The position numbers and the translations under genes are program-made. From Xenopus tropicalis (Eukaryota; Chordata; Amphibia; Anura; Pipidae): DNA of 64,000 nt. This document shows, piece after piece, positions 11,614-22,169 of this stretch. Every line of letters begins with the position of its first letter. The first letter of the stretch is position 1. The stretch is from assembly GCF_000004195.4 (NCBI RefSeq), contig NC_030680.2, positions 142,415,545 to 142,479,544 of the forward strand. Direction: 5' to 3'. The notes below the pieces were generated by a model, which saw nothing but the letters and a program-made list of their open reading frames with translations, searched no databases and was not told the DNA's origin.

Positions 11614-12198
11614 TGCAATGTCACAGCTCATCTGAAATAAATTCTACCATGTAGGGGAATTTATAACAATATAGGAACCAACCATGGTGTGACCATAAAG
11701 ATACAAAAAAGTCCAACTTTATCTAAATTCTAGTAGGGTGCCCCCTTCTTTATAATTAACCAGCCCTTGCTAAGAATCTAACAATTTAAATGCAAAATGA
11801 CTCCCTAAACAGCTGTCACGAGGCTCCCAGCTCCCCCTTGGGCATATCAATGGTTTCCATATCTCGCAGGAAGTTGAAGGCTTCCCCCCCCCGTAGGATC
11901 CCTTCAAACCTTTGATCTCTTTTTAATTCATAGAAACACAATGTCCAGATGTTGAGGGAGGCCTCTGTGGATTTTCTTTGTGAATGAATTTGTTTTGTGG
12001 CCGAGAAGAGCTTTACTTATTTATACTGCTTAGTGCAGCTCCAGCGGTGCAACCTCACTACTTCATTAGGCTCCTCTTTTATCAGGTTACAGGGAAAACC
12101 TTAATGTCAGGGAGTCAGACATCAGCAAACCGCAGAGAGCTTTCCTACACCCTCCCTGTGCTCATCTGCATTTCCACTGCTTTGTACTTACCAGTCTG
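11614..12198. other. Spacer between two inverted 113-bp arrays
   Basis: About 580 bp of apparently low-copy intronic sequence. No gene was seen. Confidence 0.5.
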
Positions 12199-13274
12199 AT
12201 ACATAGAACCCGCTATCCAGAAAGCTCTAAATTACAGAAAGGTCATCTCATATAGAGTCGATTTTAATCAAATAATTCAAATTTGATTATTTATTTTCTC
12301 TGTAATAATAAAACAGTACCTGTACTTGATCCCAACTAAGATATAATTACCCCTTATTGGGGCAGAACAGCCCTATTGGGTTTATTTAATGGTTAAATGA
12401 TTCCCTTTTCTCTGTAATAATAAAACAGTACCTGTACTTGATCCCAACTAAGATATAATTACCCCTTATTGGGGGCAGAACAGCCCTATTGGGTTTATTT
12501 AATGGTTAAATGATTCCCTTTTCTCTGTAATAATAAAACAGTACCTGTACTTGATCCCAACTAAGATATAATTACCCCTTATTGGGGGCAGAACAGCCCT
12601 ATTGGGTTTATTTAATGGTTAAATGATTCCCTTTTCTCTGTAATAATAAAACAGTACCTGTACTTGATCCCAACTAAGATATAATTACCCCTTATTGGGG
12701 CAGAACAGCCCTATTGGGTTTATTTCATGGTTAAATGATTCCCTTTTCTCTGTAATAATAAAACAGTACCTGTACTTGATCCCAACTAAGATATAATTAC
12801 CCCTTATTGGGGGCAGAACAGCCCTATTGGGTTTATTTAATGGTTAAATGATTCCCTTTTCTCTGTAATAATAAAACAGTACCTGTACTTGATCCCAACT
12901 AAGATATAATTACCCCTTATTGGGGCAGAACAGCCCTATTGGGTTTATTTCATGGTTAAATGATTCCCTTTTCTCTGTAATAATAAAACAGTACCTGTAC
13001 TTGATCCCAACTAAGATATAATTACCCCTTATTGGGGGCAGAACAGCCCTATTGGGTTTATTTAATGGTTAAATGATTCCCTTTTCTCTGTAATAATAAA
13101 ACAGTACCTGTACTTGATCCCAACTAAGATATAATTACCCTTATTGGGTTTATTTCAGGTTTAAGTGATTTTTTAGTAGCCTTAAGGTATGAAGATCCAA
13201 ATTATGGAAATATCCCTTATCTAGAAAACCCCAGGTCCTAAGCATTCTGGATAACAGGCCCCATACCTGTGTAT
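12199..13274 (-). repeat. 113-bp tandem array 2 (about 8 units) with both element ends
   Basis: It is the reverse complement of array 1. Element-like ends are seen at 12199-12240 (cccgctatccagaaagctct) and 13240-13274 (cattctggataacaggcccc then ATACCTGTGTA). The tandem part is 12282-13150. Units differ at two diagnostic places, tttaatgg or ttcatgg and four or five Gs in ttattggggg. Confidence 0.95.
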
Positions 13275-13789
13275 ATATACAGAACATCATAAAGTAATCA
13301 TAGCAATTTCATTTTTTGTATTTCAGCATATTTTGTATTTTGAAAGTGCTGTGTTTATGATGTTCTATAGTTTTTTTTTACAGTTTTGTTGGAGCAAAAT
13401 GCATTCTGTGAAAATCAATGTAACAAGGAATAACAAAAAGCATCAATATAATAACAACATTACTTTTCTCACAGAAGTATTATATATATATACACAAACA
13501 TTTGATTTCTTTGCTCAACAAATTCATTTTATTGTAAACAAAAAGTTTTTAGAATGAAATGTATTTTGTGGTCACAAAAGAAATTTTGCACAAAATTTTT
13601 TACACAATGTCCTGAATAATTAAGGGGCAAAATAATTCACCATTGGCAGATTTTTGTGGCGAAACGAGCAACAAAGTTCGCTGCAGAAAAATTGTAGATT
13701 GTTATATTTATAGCTGTGAATAAATCAGTATACTGTATCATATTCCAGAAAGATCTTTTTTAACCATTATTGAATCTTTTAGGTCAAAC
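13275..13789. other. AT-rich intronic sequence
   Basis: It contains a short TA microsatellite (about 13480-13495) and a hAT-1-like scrap near 13635-13695 (caccattggcagatttttgt, gttcgctgcagaaaaattg). No gene was seen. Confidence 0.4.
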
Positions 13790-14182
13790 ATTAATCTATA
13801 AAATATGGTGTAAGGTTTTTGCAGGGTTCTTGAAAAGAAATTCTGCAAAACGGGCAGCAAAATTTGAAGCGGAAAAATATTCCGCACTTCTAAAAATTGT
13901 TACCCGCGTCAAAAGAAATTCCGCAAAACGGGCAGCAAAATTTGAAGCAGAAAAATATTCCGCACTTCAAAAAATTGTTACCTGCGTAAAAAAAAATAGT
14001 AAAGACACTGACGTGCACAGCGTCAAAAAAATTGTCACGCATGTCAAAAAAATTACGTGAGTGACTATTTTTTTTCCACACAGCATTTTCTCCGTTTCGC
14101 AGATTTTTCGCCATTTCGTGAATCTTTTCAATGCTTTGGCAATTTTTCGGTGAAGTGAAATAGGACAGATAATCTCATCACT
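13790..14182 (-). mobile_element. hAT-1 MITE with a 78-bp internal duplication; left end unclear
   Basis: The right end reads GACAGATAATCTCATCACT. Inside, a unit starting aaaagaaattctgcaaaacg (13833) recurs at 13911, a 78-bp direct duplication. The left terminus may be the scrap near 13635, in which case the copy is itself interrupted. Confidence 0.65.
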
Positions 14183-14231
14183 TTTTCCTGTATACAGCAG
14201 CCTTTTCTTCAGTCATGAATCTCCTTATTTC

Positions 14232-14552
14232 TAGCGATGAGCAAATTTTTTTTCGCCAGCCATGGATTTGCAGAGAATTTCCGCATTTCGCCATTGGCAG
14301 ATTGTTTTGTGAAAATTTGCGACATCAGAATAGGTGAGGTTGCATCAAATTGGGCGCAGTTGTGTCAAAATGGGTGTGGTCACATCAAAATGGGCGCGGT
14401 CATGGAAAAAATGGACACGTGCAACAAAATAAAGATGTGGCCTGTTTTGCCTTTTCGGGAATTTTTCTGTCGTTTCACTTCGCCGAAAATTTTGTGAAAC
14501 AACAGGAAGATCCGCGAAACAATGAAAAATCTGCGACATTCGCTCATCACTA
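14232..14552 (-). mobile_element. hAT-1 MITE, first of a head-to-tail pair
   Basis: TAGCGATGAGCAAAT to TTCGCTCATCACTA. The flanks are CTTATTTC (14224-14231) and CTTATTAC (14553-14560), 7 of 8 identical. The interior has the atcaaaatgggcgcggtc type of unit rather than the ataatagcc type. Confidence 0.85.
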
Positions 14553-14560
14553 CTTATTAC

Positions 14561-15035
14561 TAGTGATGAGCGAATCTGTCCCGTTTCGCTTCGCCGAAAA
14601 ATTTGCAAATCTTTCAAAAGATTCGAGAAACGGTGTAGAATTCGCAAAATGGCGAAAATGTTGCACGTCAAAAAAAATTGTCGCCCGCGGCTATTATTTT
14701 GCCACCCATGGCTATTATTTTGTCGCGTGGCTATTATTTTGTCGCCCAGGGCTATTCTTTTGTCGCTTGGGGCTATTATTTTGTCGCCCGTGACTATTAT
14801 TTTGTCGTCCGCGGCTATTATTTTGTCACCCGCGGCTATTATTTTGTCACACGGCTATTATTTTGTCACCCATGGCTATTCTTTTGTCGCTTGGGGCTAT
14901 TATTTTGTCACCCGTGACTATTATTTTGTCACCCGCGGCTATTATTTTGTCACCCGCAACTATTATTTTGATGCGGGTGACAATTTTTGGACGTGAGGCG
15001 AATTTTTCCGCATTGAAACATTTCGCCCATCACTA
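14561..15035 (+). mobile_element. hAT-1 MITE with about 13 internal units, second of the pair
   Basis: TAGTGATGAGCGAATCTGTC to TTCGCCCATCACTA, with CTTATTAC perfectly duplicated at 14553-14560 and 15036-15043. It directly follows the copy at 14232-14552, using that copy's own flanking duplication as target. Internal units of the form ggctattattttgtcgcccg repeat about 13 times. Confidence 0.93.
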
Positions 15036-15422
15036 CTTATTACCAAAAAACATCTCCTTTTAAAGGGGAAGTTGGTCTTATTGTTATTATAAGCCCATGG
15101 GCTTATTGTCATTGTCAGAAATACAGTAGGTGTTGACCTCATTGTAAACCTTGCTAGGAGTCTATTATACCCCCCCTACAGAATCCAATGCAGCCAGTAC
15201 TGAGTCAGCTCCCATCGGCAGCTCCCTAATCCCCCTGTGAGACATCAGCCTTCAAGAAACAGACAAATATAGAACTTTCTACAATGCCGGCAGTTGTAAT
15301 GGAAAAAAATTCAAATGCAAATGAATAGAGCCTGCAGCATATCTGTGTGTCAGAATAACTATTGCCGGCAAATATTCCATTATAATTGTTACAGAAGTAC
15401 GTAGCTTTGTAGCCAGAATGAG
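15036..15422. other. Low-copy intronic sequence
   Basis: No repeat family or coding signal was recognised here. Confidence 0.4.
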
Positions 15423-15457
15423 ATTAACCTGACACTTGAAAAGGAATGGATGGTTTA

Positions 15458-15701
15458 CAGTGATGAATTTGAAATGAATTTCCGCATTTCGCCATTGGCG
15501 ATTTTTTTTCACCATACTCCTGCCAAAATGGTTGCATCAAAATGGGTGCGGTTGCAGCAAAAAAAACAAAAAAAATATGCACACGACAAAAAAAAAAAAC
15601 ACCGGCGACAAAAAAGTTGTAAGAGAAACGCGTTTCGCAAATTTTCCTGTTGTTTTTTTCGCAAATTTCCGGCAAAGCAAAACAGAACTTGCTCATCACT
15701 G
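15458..15701 (-). mobile_element. hAT-1 MITE with CAGTGATG ends
   Basis: CAGTGATGAATTTGAAATG to GCTCATCACTG. The flanks ATGGTTTA and AAGGTTTT match at 6 of 8 bases. The uninterrupted target can be read in the related element at 20480-20500. There is no long tandem expansion inside. Confidence 0.85.
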
Positions 15702-15853
15702 AAGGTTTTCACCAGAACTCGAATTTGAAAATCGTTATTGTTCCCTGAAAAATTCAAGTTTTTAGAAAATAACTCCCATAATTCCTGATTTATTAATGTT
15801 AAGTTAACTTTTTTTGTCAAAAAAAAAAAATTTGGCAGGTTTGATCTGTCGTG

Positions 15854-16175
15854 TAGTGATGAGCTAATCTGTCCCGTTTCACTTTGCCAAAAATTAGTGA
15901 AACGCCACGAAAACTTGCAAAATGGGGAAGAATTTGCGAAACGCATTTGTCGCATGTTTTTTTTGTCGCCTGCGTCTTTTTTGTCACCCGCACAATTTGC
16001 AGCAACCGCACCCAAATGTTGATGCAACCACACCCTTTTTTTACACGACTGCGCCCAATTTTACACGCAACAAAAAAAATTCAGCACACTGAATTTTTCC
16101 ATGGCGAATTTCCACAGGCGAAATGCGGAAATTCGCTGCGAATCCATGCCTGGCGAGAAAATTCGCTCATCACTA
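15854..16175 (+). mobile_element. hAT-1 MITE in the same older element
   Basis: TAGTGATGAGCTAATCTGTC to TTCGCTCATCACTA. The flanks are CTGTCGTG (15846-15853) and CTGTTGAG (16176-16183). The empty site in the related copy near 20352-20362 reads CTGTCGAG on the minus strand, so each flank has one change from the original. Confidence 0.9.
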
Positions 16176-16429
16176 CTGTTGAGTATGATTGAGTCCTATG
16201 GAGGAATAGAAAAGTCAGTGACATCCTGACCTTGAACTTTCAATGAGAAGTTAATCCCCCCATTGTTTTCAGTTTCACCCAGCTTCAAGGGGAAGTTATT
16301 TTCCTACTGGAAAGGTTAATGGCATTTTTTTTCTAGCATGGGGGAAACTATTTCCATTGACAAACAGAAAACCCATCTTGCTTGATGGCAGGGATTCTAT
16401 ATATGTTCTATATGTTCAAATATATTTTC

Positions 16430-17655
16430 TATACAGGTATGGTATCCCTTATCTAGAAACCCGTTATCCAGAAAGCTCCGAATTAGGGAAAGGCCACCTT
16501 ATTGGGGGAAGAACAGTTCTATTGGATTTATTTCATGGTTAAATGATTCCCTTTTCTCTGTAATAATAAAACAGTACCTGTACTTGATCCCAACTAAGAT
16601 ATAATTACCCCTTATTGGGGGCAGAACAGCCCTATTGGGTTTATTTCATGGTTAAATGATTCCCTTTTCTCTGTAATAATAAAACAGTACCTGTACTTGA
16701 TCCCAACTAAGATATAATTACCCCTTATTGGGGCAGAACAGCCCTATTGGGTTTATTTAATGGTTAAATGATTCCCTTTTCTCTGTAATAATAAAACAGT
16801 ACCTGTACTTGATCCCAACTAAGATATAATTACCCCTTATTGGGGGCAGAACAGCCCTATTGGGTTTATTTCATGGTTAAATGATTCCCTTTTCTCTGTA
16901 ATAATAAAACAGTACCTGTACTTGATCCCAACTAAGATATAATTACCCCTTATTGGGGCAGAACAGCCCTATTGGGTTTATTTAATGGTTAAATGATTCC
17001 CTTTTCTCTGTAATAATAAAACAGTACCTGTACTTGATCCCAACTAAGATATAATTACCCCTTATTGGGGGCAGAACAGCCCTATTGGGTTTATTTAATG
17101 GTTAAATGATTCCCTTTTCTCTGTAATAATAAAACAGTACCTGTACTTGATCCCAACTAAGATATAATTACCCCTTATTGGGGGCAGAACAGCCCTATTG
17201 GGTTTATTTAATGGTTAAATGATTCCCTTTTCTCTGTAATAATAAAACAGTACCTGTACTTGATCCCAACTAAGATATAATTACCCCTTATTGGGGCAGA
17301 ACAGCCCTATTGGGTTTATTTAATGGTTAAATGATTCCCTTTTCTCTGTAATAATAAAACAGTACCTGTACTTGATCCCAACTAAGATATAATTACCCCT
17401 TATTGGGGCAGAACAGCCCTATTGGGTTTATTTAATGGTTAAATGATTCCCTTTTCTCTGTAATAATAAAACAGTACCTGTACTTGATCCCAACTAAGAT
17501 ATAATTAATCCTTATTGGGGGCAGAACAGCCCTATTGGGTTTAATTACTGTTTTATTGATTTTTTAATAGACTTAAGGTATGGAGATCCAAATCACAGAA
17601 AGACCTCTTATCCAGAATACCATTGGTCCCAAGCATTCTGGATAATGGGTCCTAT
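16430..17655 (-). repeat. 113-bp tandem array 3 (about 9 units) with both element ends
   Basis: The left end TATACAGGTATGGTATCCC continues into cttatctagaaacccgttat; the right end is gcattctggataatgggtcc. The orientation is the same as array 2. The first units alternate strictly between two sequence variants (ttcatgg with five Gs, ttaatgg with four Gs). Confidence 0.95.
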
Positions 17656-18162
17656 TAATGTTTATTACACTACTGCTTTGAATGTCTGCCTATAGCTGAT
17701 AATGAGCGTGAAAGAGATACGGAAGCTTAGTGGAGTCAAAAACAACAGAAATATAGGAAATCCAATAGTGTTCTAAAAAAAAACCAGAAACAAAAAATAA
17801 CATATAAATAATAGATGCAAAAACTTTGTAATAGTTATATAAAAATTAAATATGATTATTAAAAGTGAAATTTAGTGATGACTGTTTCCATATAGAGTAT
17901 ATTTCTTTCCATTTATTTGGGGGAAAGTAAGCATTTAGCATTTTATTATTATAGGGTGAAAACCAATTTAGGTTTATAAATTCTTCCACTGGGAAAATAC
18001 AATAATGTTATTTTAATTAAGTAATAATTTACTGAACGGAACAGTTATCACAAAGTTGCAAATGTTAATTGCTATTATTTTGCAGAAATTACATTTGGTT
18101 ATGCTCCTATGTATTTACTTTTCAGATACCTTTGGTAATCTTTATTATACTTATAGAAATAT
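17656..18162. other. AT-rich intronic sequence
   Basis: No gene or recognised repeat. Confidence 0.4.
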
Positions 18163-18240
18163 ACAGGTTGGACTGGGGTGTGCAGGGCCCAATGGGGCTG
18201 CTACCCCAGGGGCCCCCACACTCCCTCGGGGTGCCACAGC
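18163..18240 (+). mobile_element. hAT-4 family fragment (CAGGTTGGACTGGGG)
   Basis: ACAGGTTGGACTGGGGTGTG followed by gcagggcccaatggggctgc matches the left part of the hAT-4 copies at 29048 and 46849. The rest is missing. Confidence 0.65.
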
Positions 18241-18249
18241 AGTTATAGA

Positions 18250-18560
18250 TTGGTATTTTTGAGACTTTTTCGTATGTTCCGCGACTTTTTCAGTGGCGTT
18301 GCGGAAAATACGGATTTGTTTTTCCGGCGTTTACAATCTCGTAATACGGAAAAATCACGACGACGAAATAGTCACGCAAAATACGATAAAGTCGCAACTA
18401 AATTTTTGCCACTTTTTCGTCGCCGTCGCGATTTTTCGTATTTGGCGCGAAAAAGACGCGACAAATATGAAAAAATCGCAACGCTGACGAAAAAGTGGCA
18501 ACATTTTTGTTTACAATACGATTTTTTCCCTTTCGGGATTCCTCTTTATTTTTCCCAAAC
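18250..18560 (-). mobile_element. Fragment of the GGGGCACATTTACTAA family
   Basis: The interior phrases actttttcgtcgccgtcgcg, ggcgtttacaatctcgtaat and tttccctttcgggattcc are those of the element at 1216-1579. Neither terminus is present. Confidence 0.6.
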
Positions 18561-18605
18561 AGGAATTGCTCCAGCAGCCATTTTAGCAGCATTGGCACTC
18601 TTGGA

Positions 18606-20270
18606 AAACAATAATGTGTTTCACTTGAAACTGGGTGATATAGAAAACAAGGGGATTAACTTCCCCTTGAAGCTGGGTGAAACTGGAAACAATGAGGGGA
18701 TTAAGTTCCCCTTGAAGCTGGGTGAAACTGGAAACAATGAGAGGATCAACTTCCCCTTGAAGCTGGGTGAAACTGAAAACAATAAGGGGATTAACTTCCC
18801 CTTGGAGCTGGGTGAAACTGAAAACAATGAGGGGATTAACTTCCCCTTGAAGCTGGGTGAAACTGAAAACAATAAGGGGATTAACTTCCCCTTGGAGCTG
18901 GGTGAAACTGAAAACAATGAGGGGATTAACTTCCCCTTGAAGCTGGGTGAAACTGGAAACAATGAGGGGATTAACTTCCCCTTGAAGCTGGGTGAAACTG
19001 GAAACAATGAGGGGATTAACTTCTCCTTGAAGCTGGGTGAAACTGGAAACAATGAGGGGATTAACTTCCCCTTGAAGCTGGGTGAAACTGGAAACAATGA
19101 GGGGATTAACTTCCCCTTGAAGCTGGGTGAAACTGGAAACAATGAGGGGATTAACTTCCCCTTGAAGCTGGGTGAAACTGAACAATGAGGGAATTAACTT
19201 CCCTTGAAGCTGGTGAAACGGACATGGGTAACTTGAAGCTGGGTGAAACTGGAAACAATGAGGGGATTAACTTCCCCTTGGAAGCTGGGTGAAACTGGAA
19301 AACAATGAGGGATTAACTTCCCCTTGAAGCTGGGTGAAACTGGAAACAATGAGGGGATTAACTTCCCCTTGAGCTGGGTGAAACTGGAAACAATGAGGGG
19401 ATTAACTTCTCCCTTGAAGCTGGGGTGAAAAAGAAACTGGAAACAATGAGGGGATTAACTTCCCCTTGAAGCTGGGTGAAACTGGAAACAATGAGGGGAT
19501 TAACTTCCCCTTGAGCTGGGTGAAACTGGAAACAATGAGGGGATTAACTTCCCCTTGAAGCTGGGTGAAACTGGAAACAATGAGGGAATTAACTTCCCTT
19601 GAAGCTGGGTTGAAACTGGAAACAATGAGGGGATTAACTTCCCTTGAAGCTGGGTGAAACTGAAAACAATGAGGGGATTAACTTCCCCTTGAAGCTGGGT
19701 GAAACTGGAAACAATGAGGGATTAACTTCCCCTTGAAGCTGGGTGAAACTGGAAACAATGAGGGGATTAACTTCCCCTTGAAGCGGGTGAAACTGGAAAC
19801 AATGAGGGGATTAACTTCCCCTTGAAGCTGGGTGAAACTGGAAACAATGAGGGGATTAACTTCGCCTTGAAGCTGGGTGAAACTGGAAACAATGAGGGGA
19901 TTAACTTCTCCTTGAAGCTGGGTGAAACTGGAAACAATGAAGGGATTAACTTCCCCTTGAAGCTGGGTGAAACTGGAAACAATGAGGGGATTAACTTCTC
20001 CTTGAAGCTGGGTGAAACTGGAAACAATGAAGGGATTAACTTCCCCTTGAAGCTGGGTGAAACTGGAAACAATGAGGGGATTAACTTCTCCTTGAAGCTG
20101 GGTGAAACTGGAAACAATGAGGGGATTAACTTCCCCTTGAAGCTGGGTGAAACTGGAAACAATGAGGGGATTAACTTCCCCTTGAAGCTGGGTGAAACTG
20201 GAAACAATGGGGGATTAACTTCCCCTTGAAGCTGGGTGAAACTGAAAACAATGAGGGGATTAACATGTCC
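18606..20270 (+). repeat. 45-bp minisatellite, about 37 units
   Basis: The unit holds aacttccccttgaagctggg followed by tgaaactggaaacaatgagg and ggatt, 45 bp. Because 45 is a multiple of three and the unit lacks stops in several frames, long open frames exist on both strands (for example 18178-19188, encoding a repeated FPLKLGETGNNEGIN). These are not genes. The units at both ends are clean, while about 19170-19800 carries many single-base indels. The array sits inside a dispersed element whose relative at 15423-16330 has one unit. Confidence 0.95.
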
Positions 20271-20580
20271 TTGAAAATGTGTCAAGGACAGACTGTCACT
20301 GACTATTCTATTCCTCTCTAGTCTAGTCTAAGCCTCCATAGGACTCAATGGTACTCGACAGATCAAACCTGTGGATTTTTTTTTGTTTTTACAAAAAAAA
20401 GTGAACTAAACATTAATAAATCATGAATTATGGGAGTTATTTTGTAAAAACACAAATTTTTGGGGGGAACAATAATAAAAAAATTGGGTTCTGGCGAAAA
20501 TCCATCTCGAAATCTCAAAATTATCTAGAAGTCAGAAAAAATCCGACTTTATCTCACAATTGTTTAGTAAATGTGCACAT
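20271..20580 (+). repeat. Right flank of the minisatellite-bearing element, with two empty hAT target sites
   Basis: Matches 15423-16250 in reverse. It includes cctccataggactcaatgg, gacagatcaaacctg, tcatgaattatgggagttat and tgggttctggcgaaaatcc. It ends around tgtttagtaaatgtgc, a terminus resembling GCACATTTACTAA. Confidence 0.7.
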
Positions 20581-20581
20581 G

Positions 20582-20975
20582 CGCTAAAACTATTTTTTTT
20601 TTTTACTAAAAAAATCTGATAGGAAAAGTCCATACAAGAAAGAGACGCAAAAAACTTGAACTTTTCAAGTTGTCACTTCAAAGCCTTGACTTTTTGGAAT
20701 AGTCACACCAAAACCAGCATAAAAAAAAATCCAAAAACTCAAGTTTGGAGATAAAAGAAAGATCTTCCAGGAAAGTGAAGAGACCTCTGCTATTGACGTC
20801 TACATGAACTCGGCAAGTTTTAGATGGCGCATTGTCGGATTTTGATTTCTAGCCATTTAGACACAGAGTAAATCTCAAAAAAAATGCAACTTTTGTTTCA
20901 GCGACTTTTAGCTCTAAAAATCTGAATCGAGAATAAAATAATCTGATATAAATGGTATAAATAGTAAATGGGCCC
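20582..20975 (-). repeat. Dispersed element ending ATAGTAAATGGGCCC (relative of 455-760)
   Basis: catgaactcggcaagttt, tagccatttagacacagag and tagtaaatgggccc mirror the element at 455-760. Diverged and non-coding. Confidence 0.6.
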
Positions 20976-21210
20976 TCAAGTTATAACTGTTCTTCATAGG
21001 AAAAAAAAGCTCCCATGTTGTCAGTTTCTTCCAAGCACAGTGCCCACAGCTCCTTATTTAGATGGGGGTGGGCTCTAATCTGTGTGGGGCACATAGTAAC
21101 AACGCACATTCTGGGGGAACAAAACACAAGGTAAAATTCTAAAGCAAATTTTTCCGCAAAACTGTGCCAAGCAAAAAAGTTAACTCATGATGAGCCCTAG
21201 TCCTTTGTAC
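20976..21210. other. Short spacer with a hAT-1-like scrap
   Basis: Near 21135-21198 the phrases gcaaatttttccgcaaaact and aactcatgatgagccc resemble a badly decayed hAT-1 end. No gene was seen. Confidence 0.35.
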
Positions 21211-21755
21211 TAGTGATGAGCGAATCTGTTCCGTTTCGCTTTGCCTAAAAATCCACGAAACGGCGAAAAATTCGCGAAACTGTGAAAATGTTGTGTTACA
21301 AAAAAAAATTGTCACCCGCGGCTATTATTTTGTCGCCCGCGGCTATTGTTTTGTCGCCTGCGGCTATTATTTTGTCGCACGCGGCTGTTATTTTGTCGCG
21401 CGGCTATTATTTGTCGCCCGCAGCTATTTTTTGTCGTGCGGCTATTATTTCATCGCCCGGCTATTATTTTGTCGCCCGCGGCTATTATCTTGTCGCACGG
21501 CTATTATTTCGTCACCCGCGGCTATTGTTTTGTCGCCCGCGGCTATTATTTTGTCACACGGCTATTGTTTTGTCGCCCGCGGCTATTATTTTGTTGCCCG
21601 CGACTATTCTTTTTTGACGCCGGCGACAATTTTTGGACGTGCGGCGAATTTTTCCGCACCGAAATTTTTCAGCCGTTTCGCGAAACAATCCGCCAATGGC
21701 GAAACGCGGAGATTAGCCGCAAATCCATGCCTGGTTAAAGTTTTCGCCCATCACT
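21211..21755 (+). mobile_element. hAT-1 MITE with about 15 internal units
   Basis: TAGTGATGAGCGAATCTGTT to TTCGCCCATCACT, with CTTTGTAC duplicated exactly (21203-21210, 21756-21763); the last terminal A is lost. Internal units ggctattattttgtcgcccg vary between about 18 and 21 bp. Confidence 0.92.
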
Positions 21756-21840
21756 CTTTGTACCTTTATCCATGTATTCCCACCCAATGAGCTCCTTTTA
21801 TAATTCCCTTTACACCTTCAGACACCATACACCTTCAGAT

Positions 21841-22169
21841 GAGGTGAGGTCGCCAAGCGAGCGGACCTTCTCCCAATATCCCCCACCTACGGGTGGGCGA
21901 TATCGGAAGAATCCAGGCTAATTCGATCATTTGGCCCTGGGGCCAAACGATCGAATTATAACGACGGGTATAGGCAAAGTCGGTTCAAGGAGCCGATGCG
22001 GTCCCCGATCCGACTAGATTTTTTAACCTGCCCGATCGAGATCTGCCCGATTTTAGGCCAGATATCAGTCGGGCAAGCCCGTCGGTAGTGCCCATACACG
22101 GGCCGATAAGCTGCCGAGTTGGTCTAAGGGACCGATATTGGCAGCAAGAATGGGCCGTGTATGGCCACC
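21841..22169 (-). mobile_element. MITE with GGTGGCCATACACGG ends; left terminus abnormal
   Basis: The right end reads CGTGTATGGCCACC, and a second gcccatacacgggccgataa lies inside near 22090. The interior is a series of cgatcg/ggccgat palindromes. A shorter relative at 29706-29895 shows TTAA before the left terminus, suggesting a TTAA target as in piggyBac or Kolobok elements. Confidence 0.65.

Larger units (their letters stand above)
15423..16330 (-). repeat. Older dispersed element carrying a single 45-bp monomer, split by two hAT-1 insertions
   Basis: Outside the hAT insertions, this segment is the reverse complement of the sequence around the 45-bp minisatellite (20271-20580): ataactcccataattcctga, gattgagtcctatggagg and tcagtttcacccagcttcaa occur here in inverted order. 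It has only one 45-bp monomer (about 16262-16306), where the other copy has about 37. Confidence 0.8.

Noticed and set aside
18178..19188. 336-codon frame with a 15-residue repeat, and matching frames on the opposite strand
   Set aside because: The 45-bp minisatellite unit is a multiple of three and stop-free in several frames on both strands; the start lies in unrelated transposon sequence.
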